In this document: piece by piece, positions 1 through 8,161 of the stretch | Numbering within the stretch: the stretch's first letter is position 1 | Layout: every line of letters starts with the position of its first letter | Assembly: GCA_964594985.1 (NCBI GenBank) | Contig: CAZQNQ010000009.1 | Span: 104,068-168,067 of the forward strand | From: JADLHS01 sp964594985 | GTDB lineage: Bacteria > Verrucomicrobiota > Verrucomicrobiia > Limisphaerales > JADLHS01 | Length of the DNA stretch: 64,000 bases | Reading direction: 5' to 3' | Position numbers and translations under genes: made by a program | The notes under the pieces: generated by a model | Database searches by the model: none | Seen by the model: only the letters and a program-made list of their open reading frames with translations | What the model was told of the DNA's origin: nothing

Positions 1-26
1 CCCGTTGTGAAAATCAAGTCAGTGAC

Positions 27-389
27 TTAGTAGCGACCACCGCGATCACCGCGATCGCCACCCCGACCGCCACCGCCGCCGCCGTATTCACGACGTGGGC
101 CACGGCCACCACCACCACCGCCGCCACCGGGCGGACGATCTTCGCGGGGCCGGGCGACGTTAACCGTCAGGGCGCGGCCATCAAATTCTTTGCCGTGCAA
201 AGCTTCGATGGCCTTTTCCGCCTCTTCGGGACTGCTCATGGTGACGAACGCAAAACCACGGGGACGACCCGTCATGCGATCCATCATGATGTTGGTCTCC
301 ACGACCGTGCCGCAAGCGGCGAACGCGTCCTGGAGATCGTTTTCAGTGGTTTTGAAGGAAAGATTTCCAACAAACAACTTCGTGCTCAT
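27..389 (-). CDS. RRM-domain RNA-binding protein with glycine/arginine-rich tail
   Basis: 120-aa protein with one RNA-recognition motif. RNP2 (LFVGNL) is at residues 5-10 and RNP1 (RGFAFVTM) at 44-51. The tail from about residue 83 is almost entirely Gly, Arg, Asp and Tyr, with RGG-like repeats. Small single-RRM proteins of this build in cyanobacteria and Verrucomicrobiota bind single-stranded RNA in the cytoplasm and are often linked to cold response; that role here is inferred from family. It is the last gene on the minus strand after pyrH and mutM, but a gap of about 190 bp suggests its own promoter. The start ATG directly precedes the RNP2 strand, as is usual for the family. Confidence 0.92.
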   Translation of the reverse strand: MSTKLFVGNLSFKTTENDLQDAFAACGTVVETNIMMDRMTGRPRGFAFVTMSSPEEAEKAIEALHGKEFDGRALTVNVARPREDRPPGGGGGGGGRGPRREYGGGGGGRGGDRGDRGGRY

Positions 390-581
390 GTGATGTACTG
401 TCCGAGACCAACTCTGCTACTCCACACTGTTCCCGACCACCGGGTTTCAAATCATCACTGAACCAAGTTCACTTGAGGATTTACCATGTCGTGGCAGCGA
501 CAAGCTATCTATCAGACGCCCGGACTTTGACAAATCATCCGGCAAATTCAAGTGCTAACTTTTCGCATTGATGCGCCGGAT

Positions 582-1436
582 TCATCGCTGACATGACGGG
601 CAATAAAATGTACTTCGCGCCGCCTGCACGATCCGCCGAATGCTTGTCTTGCATCGTCTGCACGGCCGTCCAGCCCGGTCATAAACCCGCAACCGTTCCT
701 CGTAATAATCCGGCGCGTCTGCGGCCAGTCCGTAATAAAACAAGCCGTCTTTGCGTTGCGCGCTTGAGCCGTGGTGCAGCGGAATCGTGCTGCCGAATCG
801 GATTGCCTCCGTCAGCACCTGACGGATCGCCCGCCACAGCGCACGCACTTGCGGCGGTTTCAGTTTCCCGGCGGCGCGGTGCGGTTTGATACGGGCGCGA
901 TGTAACGCCTCGCTTGCGTAAATGTTTCCCACGCCCGCCACCAGGTCTTGATCCAGCAACCGCACCTTGATGGCGCGCTTCGAGCCAATGAGCGCCGCCG
1001 CAAAGGCCTTTGGCGTGAACTCTTTTCCTAACGGCTCCGGCCCCATGCGTGCAATGGAACTCGCATCCAAACTCAGTCGCCCGAAATACCGCTGGTCTTC
1101 ATAAACGAACTGTTCGTGCCCCAAATCCAAAACCACCGCCGTGTGCTTGGGCAACGGTTCGGATTTGCGCGCCAGAAACATCCGGCCCGTCATGCCGAGA
1201 TGGCCGACGAGCAGAACAGGTTTTGTTTTGGCATTACTGCGCAACTGGAACAGCAGAAATTTGCCCCGGCGGGAAACCTCGGTAAACGTAGCACCACGCA
1301 GGGTTTGTTTGAGTTGGCTGGCAGGTGTCGGACGGATGACCCGCTCGCGACGGATTTGCACGGCGCGGATTTTCTTCCCACGCAGCAGCGGACGCAAATG
1401 TCGCACCAGTACTTCGACCTCGGGAAGCTCGGGCAT
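582..1436 (-). CDS. mutM: Formamidopyrimidine-DNA glycosylase (Fpg/MutM)
   Basis: 284-aa bifunctional DNA glycosylase/AP lyase that removes 8-oxoguanine and ring-opened purines. The N-terminus reads MPELPEV, giving the catalytic Pro (Schiff base) and Glu after Met removal. The catalytic Lys lies in RRGKF (about residue 59). The C-terminus ends in a zinc finger with Cys 259/262 and 279/282, which closes the protein. Length is normal for the family (about 270-290 aa). It starts 21 bp after the pyrH stop on the same strand, so the two are probably cotranscribed, an unusual partnership since pyrH more often precedes frr. Confidence 0.97.
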   Translation of the reverse strand: MPELPEVEVLVRHLRPLLRGKKIRAVQIRRERVIRPTPASQLKQTLRGATFTEVSRRGKFLLFQLRSNAKTKPVLLVGHLGMTGRMFLARKSEPLPKHTAVVLDLGHEQFVYEDQRYFGRLSLDASSIARMGPEPLGKEFTPKAFAAALIGSKRAIKVRLLDQDLVAGVGNIYASEALHRARIKPHRAAGKLKPPQVRALWRAIRQVLTEAIRFGSTIPLHHGSSAQRKDGLFYYGLAADAPDYYEERLRVYDRAGRPCRRCKTSIRRIVQAARSTFYCPSCQR

Positions 1437-1457
1437 GGAAAAATTTGCGAAAGAAGA

Positions 1458-2183
1458 CTAGCCCGTCACGACGGTGCCGACGGCTTCGCCCATAACCACG
1501 CGCTTGAGATTATGCGGCTTGAACAGGTCGAACACGATGATCGGCATCTTGTTGTCCATGCAGAGCGAGAAGGCCGTCGAATCCATCACCTTGAGCTGTT
1601 TTTGCAGGCAATCCAGATACGGCACCTGCGTGTAACGCTTCGCCTTGGGGTTTTTCTTTGGGTCGCTGTCGTAAATGCCGTCCACCTTGGTGGCTTTCAA
1701 AATCACTTCCGCGCCGATCTCCGTCGCCCGCAACGCCGCCGCGGTGTCTGTGGAGAAATAAGGATTGCCCGTGCCGCCGCCGAAGATGACGACGCGACCC
1801 TTTTCCAAGTGTCGCACCGCGCGCCGACGGATAAACGTCTCCGCCACCTGCGGCATGGCGATGGCCGTCTGCACGCGCGTGGCGACGCCGATTTTTTCCA
1901 GCGCATCCTGCAACGCGAGCGAGTTGATGATCGTCGCGAGCATGCCCATGTAATCGCCCGTGGCGCGTTCGATGCCTTTCTCGCTGCCGGCCAGACCGCG
2001 AAAGATGTTGCCGCCGCCGAGCACCACGACGACCTGCACGCCGAGGTCGCGCACTTCGCGCACCTGTTCGGCCATGCTTTGAATCCCCTGAGCGTTGATG
2101 CCAAACCCCTCTTCGCCGCCCAAAGCTTCACCGCTGAGTTTGAGGAGAATCCGACGATACTTGGGTTTGACAGATTTTTTCAT
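1458..2183 (-). CDS. pyrH: UMP kinase
   Basis: 241-aa amino-acid-kinase-fold enzyme that phosphorylates UMP to UDP in pyrimidine nucleotide synthesis; it is a cytosolic hexamer in bacteria. Visible motifs are KLSGEALGG at residues 15-23 and the nucleotide loop GGGNIFRG at 56-63. The acceptor-site segment GTGNPYFSTDTAA is also present. Length is typical (about 235-245 aa). Neither tsf nor frr, the common neighbours, is adjacent; mutM follows instead. The upstream side is a repeat-filled gap that includes a long perfect hairpin. Confidence 0.97.
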   Translation of the reverse strand: MKKSVKPKYRRILLKLSGEALGGEEGFGINAQGIQSMAEQVREVRDLGVQVVVVLGGGNIFRGLAGSEKGIERATGDYMGMLATIINSLALQDALEKIGVATRVQTAIAMPQVAETFIRRRAVRHLEKGRVVIFGGGTGNPYFSTDTAAALRATEIGAEVILKATKVDGIYDSDPKKNPKAKRYTQVPYLDCLQKQLKVMDSTAFSLCMDNKMPIIVFDLFKPHNLKRVVMGEAVGTVVTG

Positions 2184-2335
2184 GATTCAAAACAACAACG
2201 ACGCTTTTTGTCGCCCGGCGTTCTAGCAGTCCGCGGCGCGACCGTCAAACCAAAGGGCATTGCCGGGGGGAGCTTGGAAGTGCCGCGCCGGCTCTTACTC
2301 GTAATCTTAAAGCGTGTAACAAAAGGACTGTTGAA

Positions 2336-2411
2336 GGTAGGGCGCGTCAGTCCCTGCGCGCCGTTCCCGTGCCAACCAGACGACGGCGCGCAGGGACTGA
2401 CGCGCCCCACC
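2336..2411. repeat. Long palindromic element (family 1)
   Basis: The 23-nt arms 2341-2363 and 2384-2406 are perfect inverted copies (arm begins GGCGCGTCAGTCCCTG). The outer GGTAG/CCACC flanks extend the stem with one mismatch. The loop is about 20 nt. There is no T-tract, so it does not look like a classical terminator. A degenerate copy lies inside acs (11543-11605). The short ORF that can be read through it is only the palindrome translated. Confidence 0.85.
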
Positions 2412-2442
2412 AACCGCAGCAGAAAGTTCATTTTGATACAAG

Positions 2443-2490
2443 CTCTTAATCTTTTTCTTAATCTGTCCCGGTGGCGATTAAGATTAAGAG
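2443..2490. repeat. CTTAATC inverted repeat (family 4)
   Basis: The arms CTCTTAATCTT (2443-2453) and AAGATTAAGAG (2480-2490) are inverted. The segment between them repeats the CTTAATC motif. A longer relative is at 52103-52179. Noncoding; function unknown. Confidence 0.7.
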
Positions 2491-2568
2491 CAAGAGGGCA
2501 AGGCTAGGGCGGCGGTTTCAGTCACACCCGGCATTGCCGCGCCGCGCGACCAAACTTATCCTGTCCAC

Positions 2569-3072
2569 GTGAAACGGATCGAAGCGCCCGACGCCCATCA
2601 CTTCAACGCCGCCTGCGGATGGTTGGAGCTGGGCAATCGGGCCGAGGCCCGGGTGGAACTGGCGCTGATCTCTGTGGAAAATCAGATGCATCCGGACGTT
2701 TTGGATCTGCAATGGGCGCTCTGTGCCGCCGAAAAGAACTGGGATGGGGCATTTGGTTTCGCGCAAAAACTCGTCACGGCCTTCCCCGATGAGCCGACGG
2801 GCTGGCTGCACTGTGCCTACGCACTACGACGCAAATCTGGTGGAGGTTTGGCTCTGGCGCGTGATTTTCTTGAACCGGCGGCGGACAAGTTTCCGGACGA
2901 GCCGGTGATCGCCTTCAACCTTGCCTGCTATGAGTGTCAGTTGCAGCAACTGGATGAAGCACGGCGCTGGTTCAAGCGCGCGTGTGAAATCGGCGCTGGA
3001 AAGGAAATCCAAGCGATGGCACTGGCGGATGAGGATTTGAAAGCGCTCTGGCCGGAAATCCGGTCGAGTTGA
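2569..3072 (+). CDS. TPR-like helical repeat protein
   Basis: 167-aa protein built of TPR-like helix pairs, for example the A/G-rich helices ending in FPDEP twice (about residues 67-71 and 104-108) and a repeat near LDEARRWFKRACEIG. No signal peptide or membrane segment, so probably cytoplasmic. The start is a GTG at 2569; no earlier in-frame start gives a better N-terminus. TPR proteins serve as protein-protein scaffolds; the partner is unknown. It stands alone on the plus strand between pyrH and the convergent YcfL-like gene. Confidence 0.8.
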   Translation: MKRIEAPDAHHFNAACGWLELGNRAEARVELALISVENQMHPDVLDLQWALCAAEKNWDGAFGFAQKLVTAFPDEPTGWLHCAYALRRKSGGGLALARDFLEPAADKFPDEPVIAFNLACYECQLQQLDEARRWFKRACEIGAGKEIQAMALADEDLKALWPEIRSS

Positions 3073-3118
3073 AACCCGCTCACAGTCTGGAGCGCCGGGC
3101 ATGAACTTTTGATCTGCG

Positions 3119-3144
3119 GAGCGCGGCTGTCTTCAGCCGCGCTC
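3119..3144. repeat. Perfect hairpin between convergent genes
   Basis: GAGCGCGGCTG (3119-3129) is followed by TCTT and the inverted arm CAGCCGCGCTC. It sits between the convergent ends of the TPR gene (3072) and the YcfL-like gene (3152). It could stop transcription from either side, but there is no T-run. It resembles a dispersed repeat more than an intrinsic terminator. Confidence 0.6.
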
Positions 3145-3151
3145 CTGGCGC

Positions 3152-3511
3152 TTACCGCACCTGGCGGAGGCGCACGTTGTATTTCCTCGCCTGGTTGTTC
3201 ATCGAGGTGAACTTCACCGACTCCGTGGCGTTCTCGGTGAGGATCAAAGACTGGAACGGGGTTTCGTCGCCGATGGCGACCCGGTTGCGATCGGTGAAGA
3301 CGCAATTGATCTGCACCTCGATGCGCCGATTCTCGAGGTTGCGGATCTTGGCGGTGACTTCCAGACGCCCGTCGTCGAGCTCGCGTTCGTAAGTTTCCTC
3401 CACAACGAGCGAATTTTTCATGCTGGGATCGAGCAGTTCGGAGTGCGTGCCGCAACCGCTGACGAACAGGGCGGCGGTGAGGGAGAGCAGGGCGAGGAGT
3501 TTGGTTTTCAT
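3152..3511 (-). CDS. YcfL-like lipoprotein (DUF1425)
   Basis: 119-aa predicted lipoprotein. A short signal peptide ends in the lipobox FVSGC with the acylated Cys at residue 20. The mature part (NSLVVEE, AKIRNLENRRIEVQ, FQSLILTENATESVKF, NVRLR) matches the YcfL/DUF1425 pattern of a small beta-sandwich. In Enterobacteria ycfL lies next to lpoB; here an LpoB-like gene is three genes upstream on the same strand, which supports both calls. Its ATG overlaps the stop of the upstream gene (ATGA, 3508-3511), so translation is probably coupled. Molecular role unknown. Confidence 0.8.
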   Translation of the reverse strand: MKTKLLALLSLTAALFVSGCGTHSELLDPSMKNSLVVEETYERELDDGRLEVTAKIRNLENRRIEVQINCVFTDRNRVAIGDETPFQSLILTENATESVKFTSMNNQARKYNVRLRQVR

Positions 3512-4692
3512 TGGATTTGCGGGGTTGTGGAACTGTCGCTGACAAAGACGACTTTGTCCTGGTCCGGCGGCACGTTCACGGTGATGGTTTTGGTCAGAGC
3601 GGGATTCGCGAAGCCGCGCGCGTCATTGAACTCCACGGTGACGGCATTCGTCCCGGCGGGAAGCTGCACCGAGGCGAAGCTGATGAACTGCGGCAGATTG
3701 TCCCACTGGCGTGTATCGGCCTGCGGGGTGGCGGCGGAGGAAAATCCCTTGCTGATGATTCCGGCGAGCATCAGGCCCAGGCCGACCTTGCCGCTATTAC
3801 CGCGGTGCGGGTCGGAGGTCGCGGCGATGACCGCGCCGCTCATGATGGCGGCGTCGCCCAAATTATCCGTGGTGCGCTTGAACACGGCCTTGTTCGCCAG
3901 CACGTGATCCATCACTCGTCCGCCGCGCGTCGTGGCCTGGAAATTCAGGTCGTCGCACGGGGCGACCGGCAGATTGATCGTTCCTGTCTTGAGTTGCGCG
4001 GACAACACCGGCGAGCCGCGCGTGCGGAAGCGCAATTGCTCGCGATACTCGCCCGCGCCGTATTTCTGTGGGCCTGGACCGTATTCCACGATGAACAGCA
4101 CGTTCGCCTGCGGCTGATAGTCCGGCAGGTTGATGTTCTTGGCGCTCGCCTTCGCCCGCTTCAACGCATCCGAGCCGTCGCCGGCCAGCTTCGTTGTTGC
4201 GAGACCGTCGAGATAATCGGGCAACACCCAGTCGCCTTTATACTCTTTGCTCTCGGCGTCGCTGTCCTCGAACTCGGCGCTGCGGAAACAGGCGCGGGCG
4301 TTGTCCAGTTCGCCGTCGCGCCAATAGAGCACGCCGCGATAAAAATACGCCATGCTGCGCTCGTACGGTTCGCCGATGAAGGTCTTGCGGGATTCCTTGC
4401 TGAAGAGTCCGCGCGATTTCCGGGCCTCGGCATCCGTGCCGAAAACTCCGCCGAGCGTGAGCAACGCGTCGTCGAGCAGCGGCTTGGCCACATCAAATTG
4501 CGCGCGCCGCATCGCGGCGGAGGCGGTGCGATATTGCCACAGCATTTTGTCGCGCGGTGGACCTTCCGCGATCATCTTCGGCCCATCCACCATGATGTCG
4601 CCGGTCAAAGCGACTTTGTGTGTCGGCGTGGTGGTGCAACCAGAGAAAATCAAGAGCCCGGAAACAAACGCGACTGTGTGAACGAGCTTCAT
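3508..4692 (-). CDS. COG3014-like outer-membrane lipoprotein
   Basis: 394-aa protein starting at the ATG at 4692. This start gives a clean signal peptide with lipobox IFSGC (Cys19), whereas the longer frame would add an implausible N-terminus. The helical, TPR-like part (WQYRTASAAMRRAQFDVAKPLLDDAL, split over two helices) comes first. A beta-rich part with PGPQKYGAGEYREQLRF follows, and the C-terminus carries a Val/Asn-rich sandwich-like segment. It resembles uncharacterised COG3014 lipoproteins that occur with LpoB and YcfL homologues. It overlaps both neighbours by ATGA, which marks it as the core of a coupled cluster. Function unknown. Confidence 0.75.
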   Translation of the reverse strand: MKLVHTVAFVSGLLIFSGCTTTPTHKVALTGDIMVDGPKMIAEGPPRDKMLWQYRTASAAMRRAQFDVAKPLLDDALLTLGGVFGTDAEARKSRGLFSKESRKTFIGEPYERSMAYFYRGVLYWRDGELDNARACFRSAEFEDSDAESKEYKGDWVLPDYLDGLATTKLAGDGSDALKRAKASAKNINLPDYQPQANVLFIVEYGPGPQKYGAGEYREQLRFRTRGSPVLSAQLKTGTINLPVAPCDDLNFQATTRGGRVMDHVLANKAVFKRTTDNLGDAAIMSGAVIAATSDPHRGNSGKVGLGLMLAGIISKGFSSAATPQADTRQWDNLPQFISFASVQLPAGTNAVTVEFNDARGFANPALTKTITVNVPPDQDKVVFVSDSSTTPQIQ

Positions 4693-5171
4693 CGCAATGA
4701 TTTCAGAAACACAGATGCTACCAACGCGATCAACAAACCAAGCACGACTGCCCAAATGCCCACTTTCCAGAGAACTTGCATCGTTGCTTGAAAGCGCACG
4801 CTTGGGTAGTTACTGGCTTCAGCTTGGAAAACACGTCGCGCTGGCGAGATCAGCCAAGCGAAGAGATTGCCGACCATAAATCCGATAGTCAGCGCTGCTG
4901 GCACTAATGCAAAAACCATTAAGAAGCTAGAGACAAAACTCCCTAAGCTGATGCCTTTCTGCCAGAAGTCTTGCAACTGGTGGTCTGGGTACATCGTGAC
5001 GTGAAAAAGCCAAACCAATCTGAAGAGCGCGTACCAAACCCCAATGACAGCCGCACCGCCAAGCGGGATAAGAATCAAGTTCCAAGCACTCTTTCGCCTC
5101 TGAGCACGTTGCCGTGCGTCGGCATAATACCTAATCGTTTTCTGCATCGTCCTTTGAATGAGGTTTCGCAT
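4689..5171 (-). CDS. Small inner-membrane protein, function unknown
   Basis: 160-aa protein with a basic N-terminus (about 28 residues) and three to four predicted membrane segments: about 29-52, 76-105 (possibly one long or two short helices) and 135-155. No known family was recognised. The stop codon overlaps the start of the COG3014-like gene (ATGA), and LpoB lies 51 bp upstream. The arrangement suggests a membrane partner for the lipoproteins encoded around it. It has somewhat lower GC and different codon use from its neighbours, seen as many A/T third positions. Confidence 0.7.
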   Translation of the reverse strand: MRNLIQRTMQKTIRYYADARQRAQRRKSAWNLILIPLGGAAVIGVWYALFRLVWLFHVTMYPDHQLQDFWQKGISLGSFVSSFLMVFALVPAALTIGFMVGNLFAWLISPARRVFQAEASNYPSVRFQATMQVLWKVGIWAVVLGLLIALVASVFLKSLR

Positions 5172-5222
5172 GTGCGCTGATGCCGGACGATCATGTGTTA
5201 AGCAATGATTTTGGGCGGCACA

Positions 5223-5843
5223 TTACCGATACGCCGCGTCTTCCAAGCCCTGTTTCTTCATTTCCGCGTTGTCTTCCCAGACGATGGCGCTGGTGCGGGC
5301 GTCAATCAGTTGGAACGCGTAGAGGATGTAATCGCTCGTGCCCGACTTGGTGCGCGTGGACATGCCTTCCAACGTGCCGGTCAGGAAATAATCCGCGCCT
5401 TTGAATTCCTGCACCTGCGCATCGCTCGTGGCGGTCACGGCGCCTTCCCGCTTGAGGTTGCGTTCCTTTTCCAGTGCGGCCATGCGGTCGCGCGCGAGGA
5501 AGGTCACCTTGCCGGCGGATTTCTTGTTCAACTCGGAGCGGATGCGGGTGAGGAAGATGTCTTTGTTGATGGGGAAACGGGTTTTGTTCTCCACCGGGTC
5601 GAGCACGATGAGCGGCGGCGTGGTGGCTTTGGCGATCTGCGGGATGCCCAAAATGCTGCGAGCCATCTTGTCGGTCACGACGACGAGATCCTGCGATTCC
5701 ATACCCGTGCCGGCGACGAAGCCCTGTTCGTCCGCGTTCATGCGCGTGACAGGGACGCCGGAGGGGTTTTTGACGCCGGAGGCGCAACCCGCAACGAGCG
5801 CGGCAGTGGTGAGAGCGAAGGTCAGTTTGGTGATGGTTTTCAT
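5223..5843 (-). CDS. lpoB: LpoB-like lipoprotein (penicillin-binding-protein activator family)
   Basis: 206-aa predicted outer-membrane lipoprotein. The signal peptide ends at LVAGC with Cys20. The mature domain has the LpoB/CsgG-type fold signature: VVTDKMARSIL, PPLIVLDPVENKT, IRSELNKKS, KGADYFLTGTLEGM, LIDARTSAIVWED. In E. coli LpoB crosses the periplasm to stimulate PBP1B; whether this homologue activates a PBP is inference, since no PBP gene is in the window. It sits with YcfL- and COG3014-like genes, a linkage similar to enterobacterial ycfL-lpoB. A 125-bp repeat separates it from the upstream glycine-zipper gene. Confidence 0.85.
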   Translation of the reverse strand: MKTITKLTFALTTAALVAGCASGVKNPSGVPVTRMNADEQGFVAGTGMESQDLVVVTDKMARSILGIPQIAKATTPPLIVLDPVENKTRFPINKDIFLTRIRSELNKKSAGKVTFLARDRMAALEKERNLKREGAVTATSDAQVQEFKGADYFLTGTLEGMSTRTKSGTSDYILYAFQLIDARTSAIVWEDNAEMKKQGLEDAAYR

Positions 5844-5860
5844 AATGGTTTCAAAAATTC

Positions 5861-5985
5861 TTCAACCACGAAATACACTAAATACACGAAAGGGGAAACA
5901 CGGAAAATAGAGCGAGCAATTTCATGCCACGTTGAAAATCATTTGGTGAACCCTTTTCGTGTCGTTCGTGTGTTTCGTGGTTGAA
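5861..5985. repeat. CGAAACACACGAA-type inverted-repeat element
   Basis: The ends are inverted: TTCAACCACGAAA at 5861 and TTTCGTGGTTGAA ending at 5985. Inner CACGAAA/TTTCGTG copies make an imperfect stem. It fills the gap between the glycine-zipper gene and lpoB and may hold the lpoB promoter or reduce read-through. Probably a non-autonomous dispersed repeat. Confidence 0.7.
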
Positions 5986-5993
5986 ACTCCCGC

Positions 5994-6707
5994 TCAGAAC
6001 GTCGGCGCATCCGGGACGTGAGACGCATCGGCGATTTGTGGTCGCGCCGCCCAGGTGTAAGTCGAGGTCGGGCACGGGGTGGAGGTGACGCCGGGTTGCG
6101 GTGTGGCTGGCTGGGCACTGGCGACTTGAGATTGAGTTTGTTCCGAAGCGATCGTGGTTTGCGCGACGAAGGCTTGTTCTTCCTTTCGCACGCCGAGTTC
6201 GGCCACGCCACCGAGCATAAGCCCGGCTGCCGCGCCGATGGCCGCGCCTTCGCCGGCGTTGTGATTGGCCGAACCGATGAGCGCGCCGGAAGCCGCGCCG
6301 AGCACCGTTCCGCTCACAACGTAGTTGGGCCGTGTGGGGCGGTAGTAAGTGCCCGGCGCGCAATACCGGTTCGGGGCGTAATACACATACGCCGAACTGC
6401 CACAGCTGCCGTAGCCGTAGCCAAAACTGACATTCACGCTCGGGCTGGTCGGATAAACGTAACCCGGCGTTTCGTAATAATCATGCCGCCGCGATTCGCC
6501 GATGAGCGAACCAGCGATCAAACCAATCCCAGCGCCGATAGCCGCGCCTTCACCCGAAAATTCATGACAATGGTTTCCACCCGCAATCCCGCCGATGAAC
6601 GTGCCCAGCAGCGCGCCTTGCACCGCTTCGGGATGCAGCCATTGCGCCCGGGCCGGCACCAAGGCGGCAAAACTCAGGAGGATGACAACAACCTTTTTCA
6701 TAACCAC
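5994..6707 (-). CDS. Exported glycine-zipper protein
   Basis: 237-aa protein with a signal peptide (about residues 1-22, cleavage near ARA-Q). Two glycine-zipper blocks follow, each with GxxxG spacing: GALLGTFIGGIAGG and GAAIGAGIGLIAGSLIG in the first, and GAASGALIG and GAAIGAAAGLMLGG in the second. Between them lies a Tyr/Gly/Ser-rich stretch with Cys. The C-terminus is Gln/Thr/Pro-rich. Glycine-zipper proteins usually insert in or lie on the outer membrane. A second Met (codon 3, MKKVVV) is the likelier start. It is upstream of lpoB on the same strand and may belong to that envelope cluster. Confidence 0.78.
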   Translation of the reverse strand: MVMKKVVVILLSFAALVPARAQWLHPEAVQGALLGTFIGGIAGGNHCHEFSGEGAAIGAGIGLIAGSLIGESRRHDYYETPGYVYPTSPSVNVSFGYGYGSCGSSAYVYYAPNRYCAPGTYYRPTRPNYVVSGTVLGAASGALIGSANHNAGEGAAIGAAAGLMLGGVAELGVRKEEQAFVAQTTIASEQTQSQVASAQPATPQPGVTSTPCPTSTYTWAARPQIADASHVPDAPTF

Positions 6708-6792
6708 TGGGCGTTCGACGGAGCGGAATGCACTTTATTCGTCACCGCACCTTAGCACGACAAATTCCAGGCGTAAACCCCGGTGTTTCCAA

Positions 6793-7743
6793 TCAGTTGA
6801 CCATGTTTTGCGGGGTGCCGTTCAAGAAAGCCCGGACATTGGCGACGGCAATCGTCATCAGCCGCTGCCGGGCAGCCCGCGTGCCCCAGGCGTTATGCGG
6901 AGTGATGAGGCAGTTTTTCGCGTGGAGCAACGGATTGCTGGTGGGCGGCGGTTCGACGGATAGCACGTCCAAGCCAGCGCCGGCAAGCCGACCGGCATTC
7001 AGCGCATCGGCCAACGCGGCTTCATCCACGAGCGGGCCGCGACTGGTGTTCAACAGGAAGGCGGAGGGTTTCATCCAAGCGAGACGTTCGGCGTTGACGA
7101 GTTGTTGTGTCTGCGAGGTCAGAGGGCAATGCAGGCTCACGACATCGCTGGTGCGGAACAAGGTTTCCAAGTCAACGAACACCACAGATGGCGGCGTTGG
7201 TTTCGATGAAGAGTTGTGCGCGATGACTTTCATGCCGAGCGCAGCGGCGACGTCCGCCACCGCTGCGCCGATGCGGCCATAACCGATGATGCCCAGCGTC
7301 AGACCTTCCAGTTCGACGAGCGGTGCATCCCAGAAGCACCAGTCCGTCGCGCGCGTCCACGCGCCGTCGCGGACCCGCTGCGCATGAGAGCCGACATGGT
7401 TGGTGAGTTCGAGCAGCAACGCGATCGTTGCCTGTGCGACTGAGCGGGTGCCGTAGGCGGGGATGTTCGTGACGGGAATGTTCCGTTCCCGCGCGGCGGC
7501 GAGGTCCACGACGTTTGTCCCCGTCGCCAGCACGCCGATGTATTTTAACTTGGGCAATGCGGCGATGGTTTGTCGTGGGAGCGAGGATTTGTTTGTCAGG
7601 ACAATTTCTGCGTTTGCCGCGCGGGCGATGATTTCCGCTGGCGACGTGCGATCGTGGATCTCACATGGACCAACTTGCCGCAATGCGTCCCAGCTCAGAT
7701 CGCCGGGATTGAGCGTGAAGCCATCGAGCACGCAGATGTTCAT
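6793..7743 (-). CDS. D-2-hydroxyacid dehydrogenase (glycerate dehydrogenase-like)
   Basis: 316-aa NAD-dependent dehydrogenase of the D-isomer family, cytosolic. The Rossmann motif GYGRIG is at 154-159. The catalytic triad is present: Arg235 (NTSRGPL), Glu264 (LSVEP) and His283 (TPHNAW). The overall length and the WDAPLVELEGLTLGIIG region fit the hydroxypyruvate/glycerate reductase branch rather than the longer SerA, as there is no ACT domain. The substrate cannot be fixed from sequence alone. It is divergent from the zinc-ribbon gene with a 71-bp shared promoter region. Confidence 0.93.
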   Translation of the reverse strand: MNICVLDGFTLNPGDLSWDALRQVGPCEIHDRTSPAEIIARAANAEIVLTNKSSLPRQTIAALPKLKYIGVLATGTNVVDLAAARERNIPVTNIPAYGTRSVAQATIALLLELTNHVGSHAQRVRDGAWTRATDWCFWDAPLVELEGLTLGIIGYGRIGAAVADVAAALGMKVIAHNSSSKPTPPSVVFVDLETLFRTSDVVSLHCPLTSQTQQLVNAERLAWMKPSAFLLNTSRGPLVDEAALADALNAGRLAGAGLDVLSVEPPPTSNPLLHAKNCLITPHNAWGTRAARQRLMTIAVANVRAFLNGTPQNMVN

Positions 7744-7814
7744 GCGTCCAGCGTAGTCATGACCGCAGCCAAGTCCAAGCTTGGCGCGCTTGCGTCTCGT
7801 TGTAGAATCAACTC

Positions 7815-8117
7815 ATGAATGCGGCGACCCGACATTGCTGGAAGTGCGGCTTGGAATACAAGAACCGCAGTTCACCCGGTCGTTCCGAAACCTGCGACTG
7901 TGGTGCGGAGTTGAAGGTCTGCCTCAACTGTGCGAGCTACGATCCGACCGTGGCCTACAAGTGTCGCGATCGTCGTGCTGAGCCAGTCGAGGAAAAACAT
8001 CTCGCGAACTATTGCGAATGGTTTGAGCTGGCCAAGCGCGTGTTCGTCACGCCCGCCGAGGAAAAATTCCGGGCCGATAAGGCCCGGGAGAACTTTAAGA
8101 AATTGCTTGGGGACTGA
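7815..8117 (+). CDS. Small zinc-ribbon protein, function unknown
   Basis: 100-aa protein with Cys pairs HCWKC, CDC and CLNC in the first 40 residues, then isolated Cys near KCRDR and NYCEWF. This pattern suggests one or two bound zinc ions. The C-terminal half is charged and helical (EEKFRADKARENFKKLL). Conserved small proteins of this type occur in Verrucomicrobiota and related phyla, without known function. Transcribed divergently from the dehydrogenase and convergently with the 812-aa GYF_2 gene. Confidence 0.75.
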   Translation: MNAATRHCWKCGLEYKNRSSPGRSETCDCGAELKVCLNCASYDPTVAYKCRDRRAEPVEEKHLANYCEWFELAKRVFVTPAEEKFRADKARENFKKLLGD

Positions 8118-8161
8118 ATTGCAGACCATCCCCGCGCAAGGCGGGGAAAGGCAAAGTGTTT

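Noticed and set aside
2180..2431. Short minus-strand ORF across the family-1 palindrome
   Set aside because: It is only the palindrome and its flanks translated; the same peptide pattern appears in acs because of the repeat.
3511..4791. Long plus-strand ORF (426 codons) opposite the COG3014-like lipoprotein
   Set aside because: Lies antisense to a gene with lipobox and coupled overlaps; it has no motif, and its His/Arg/Ala-rich composition is typical of shadow frames.
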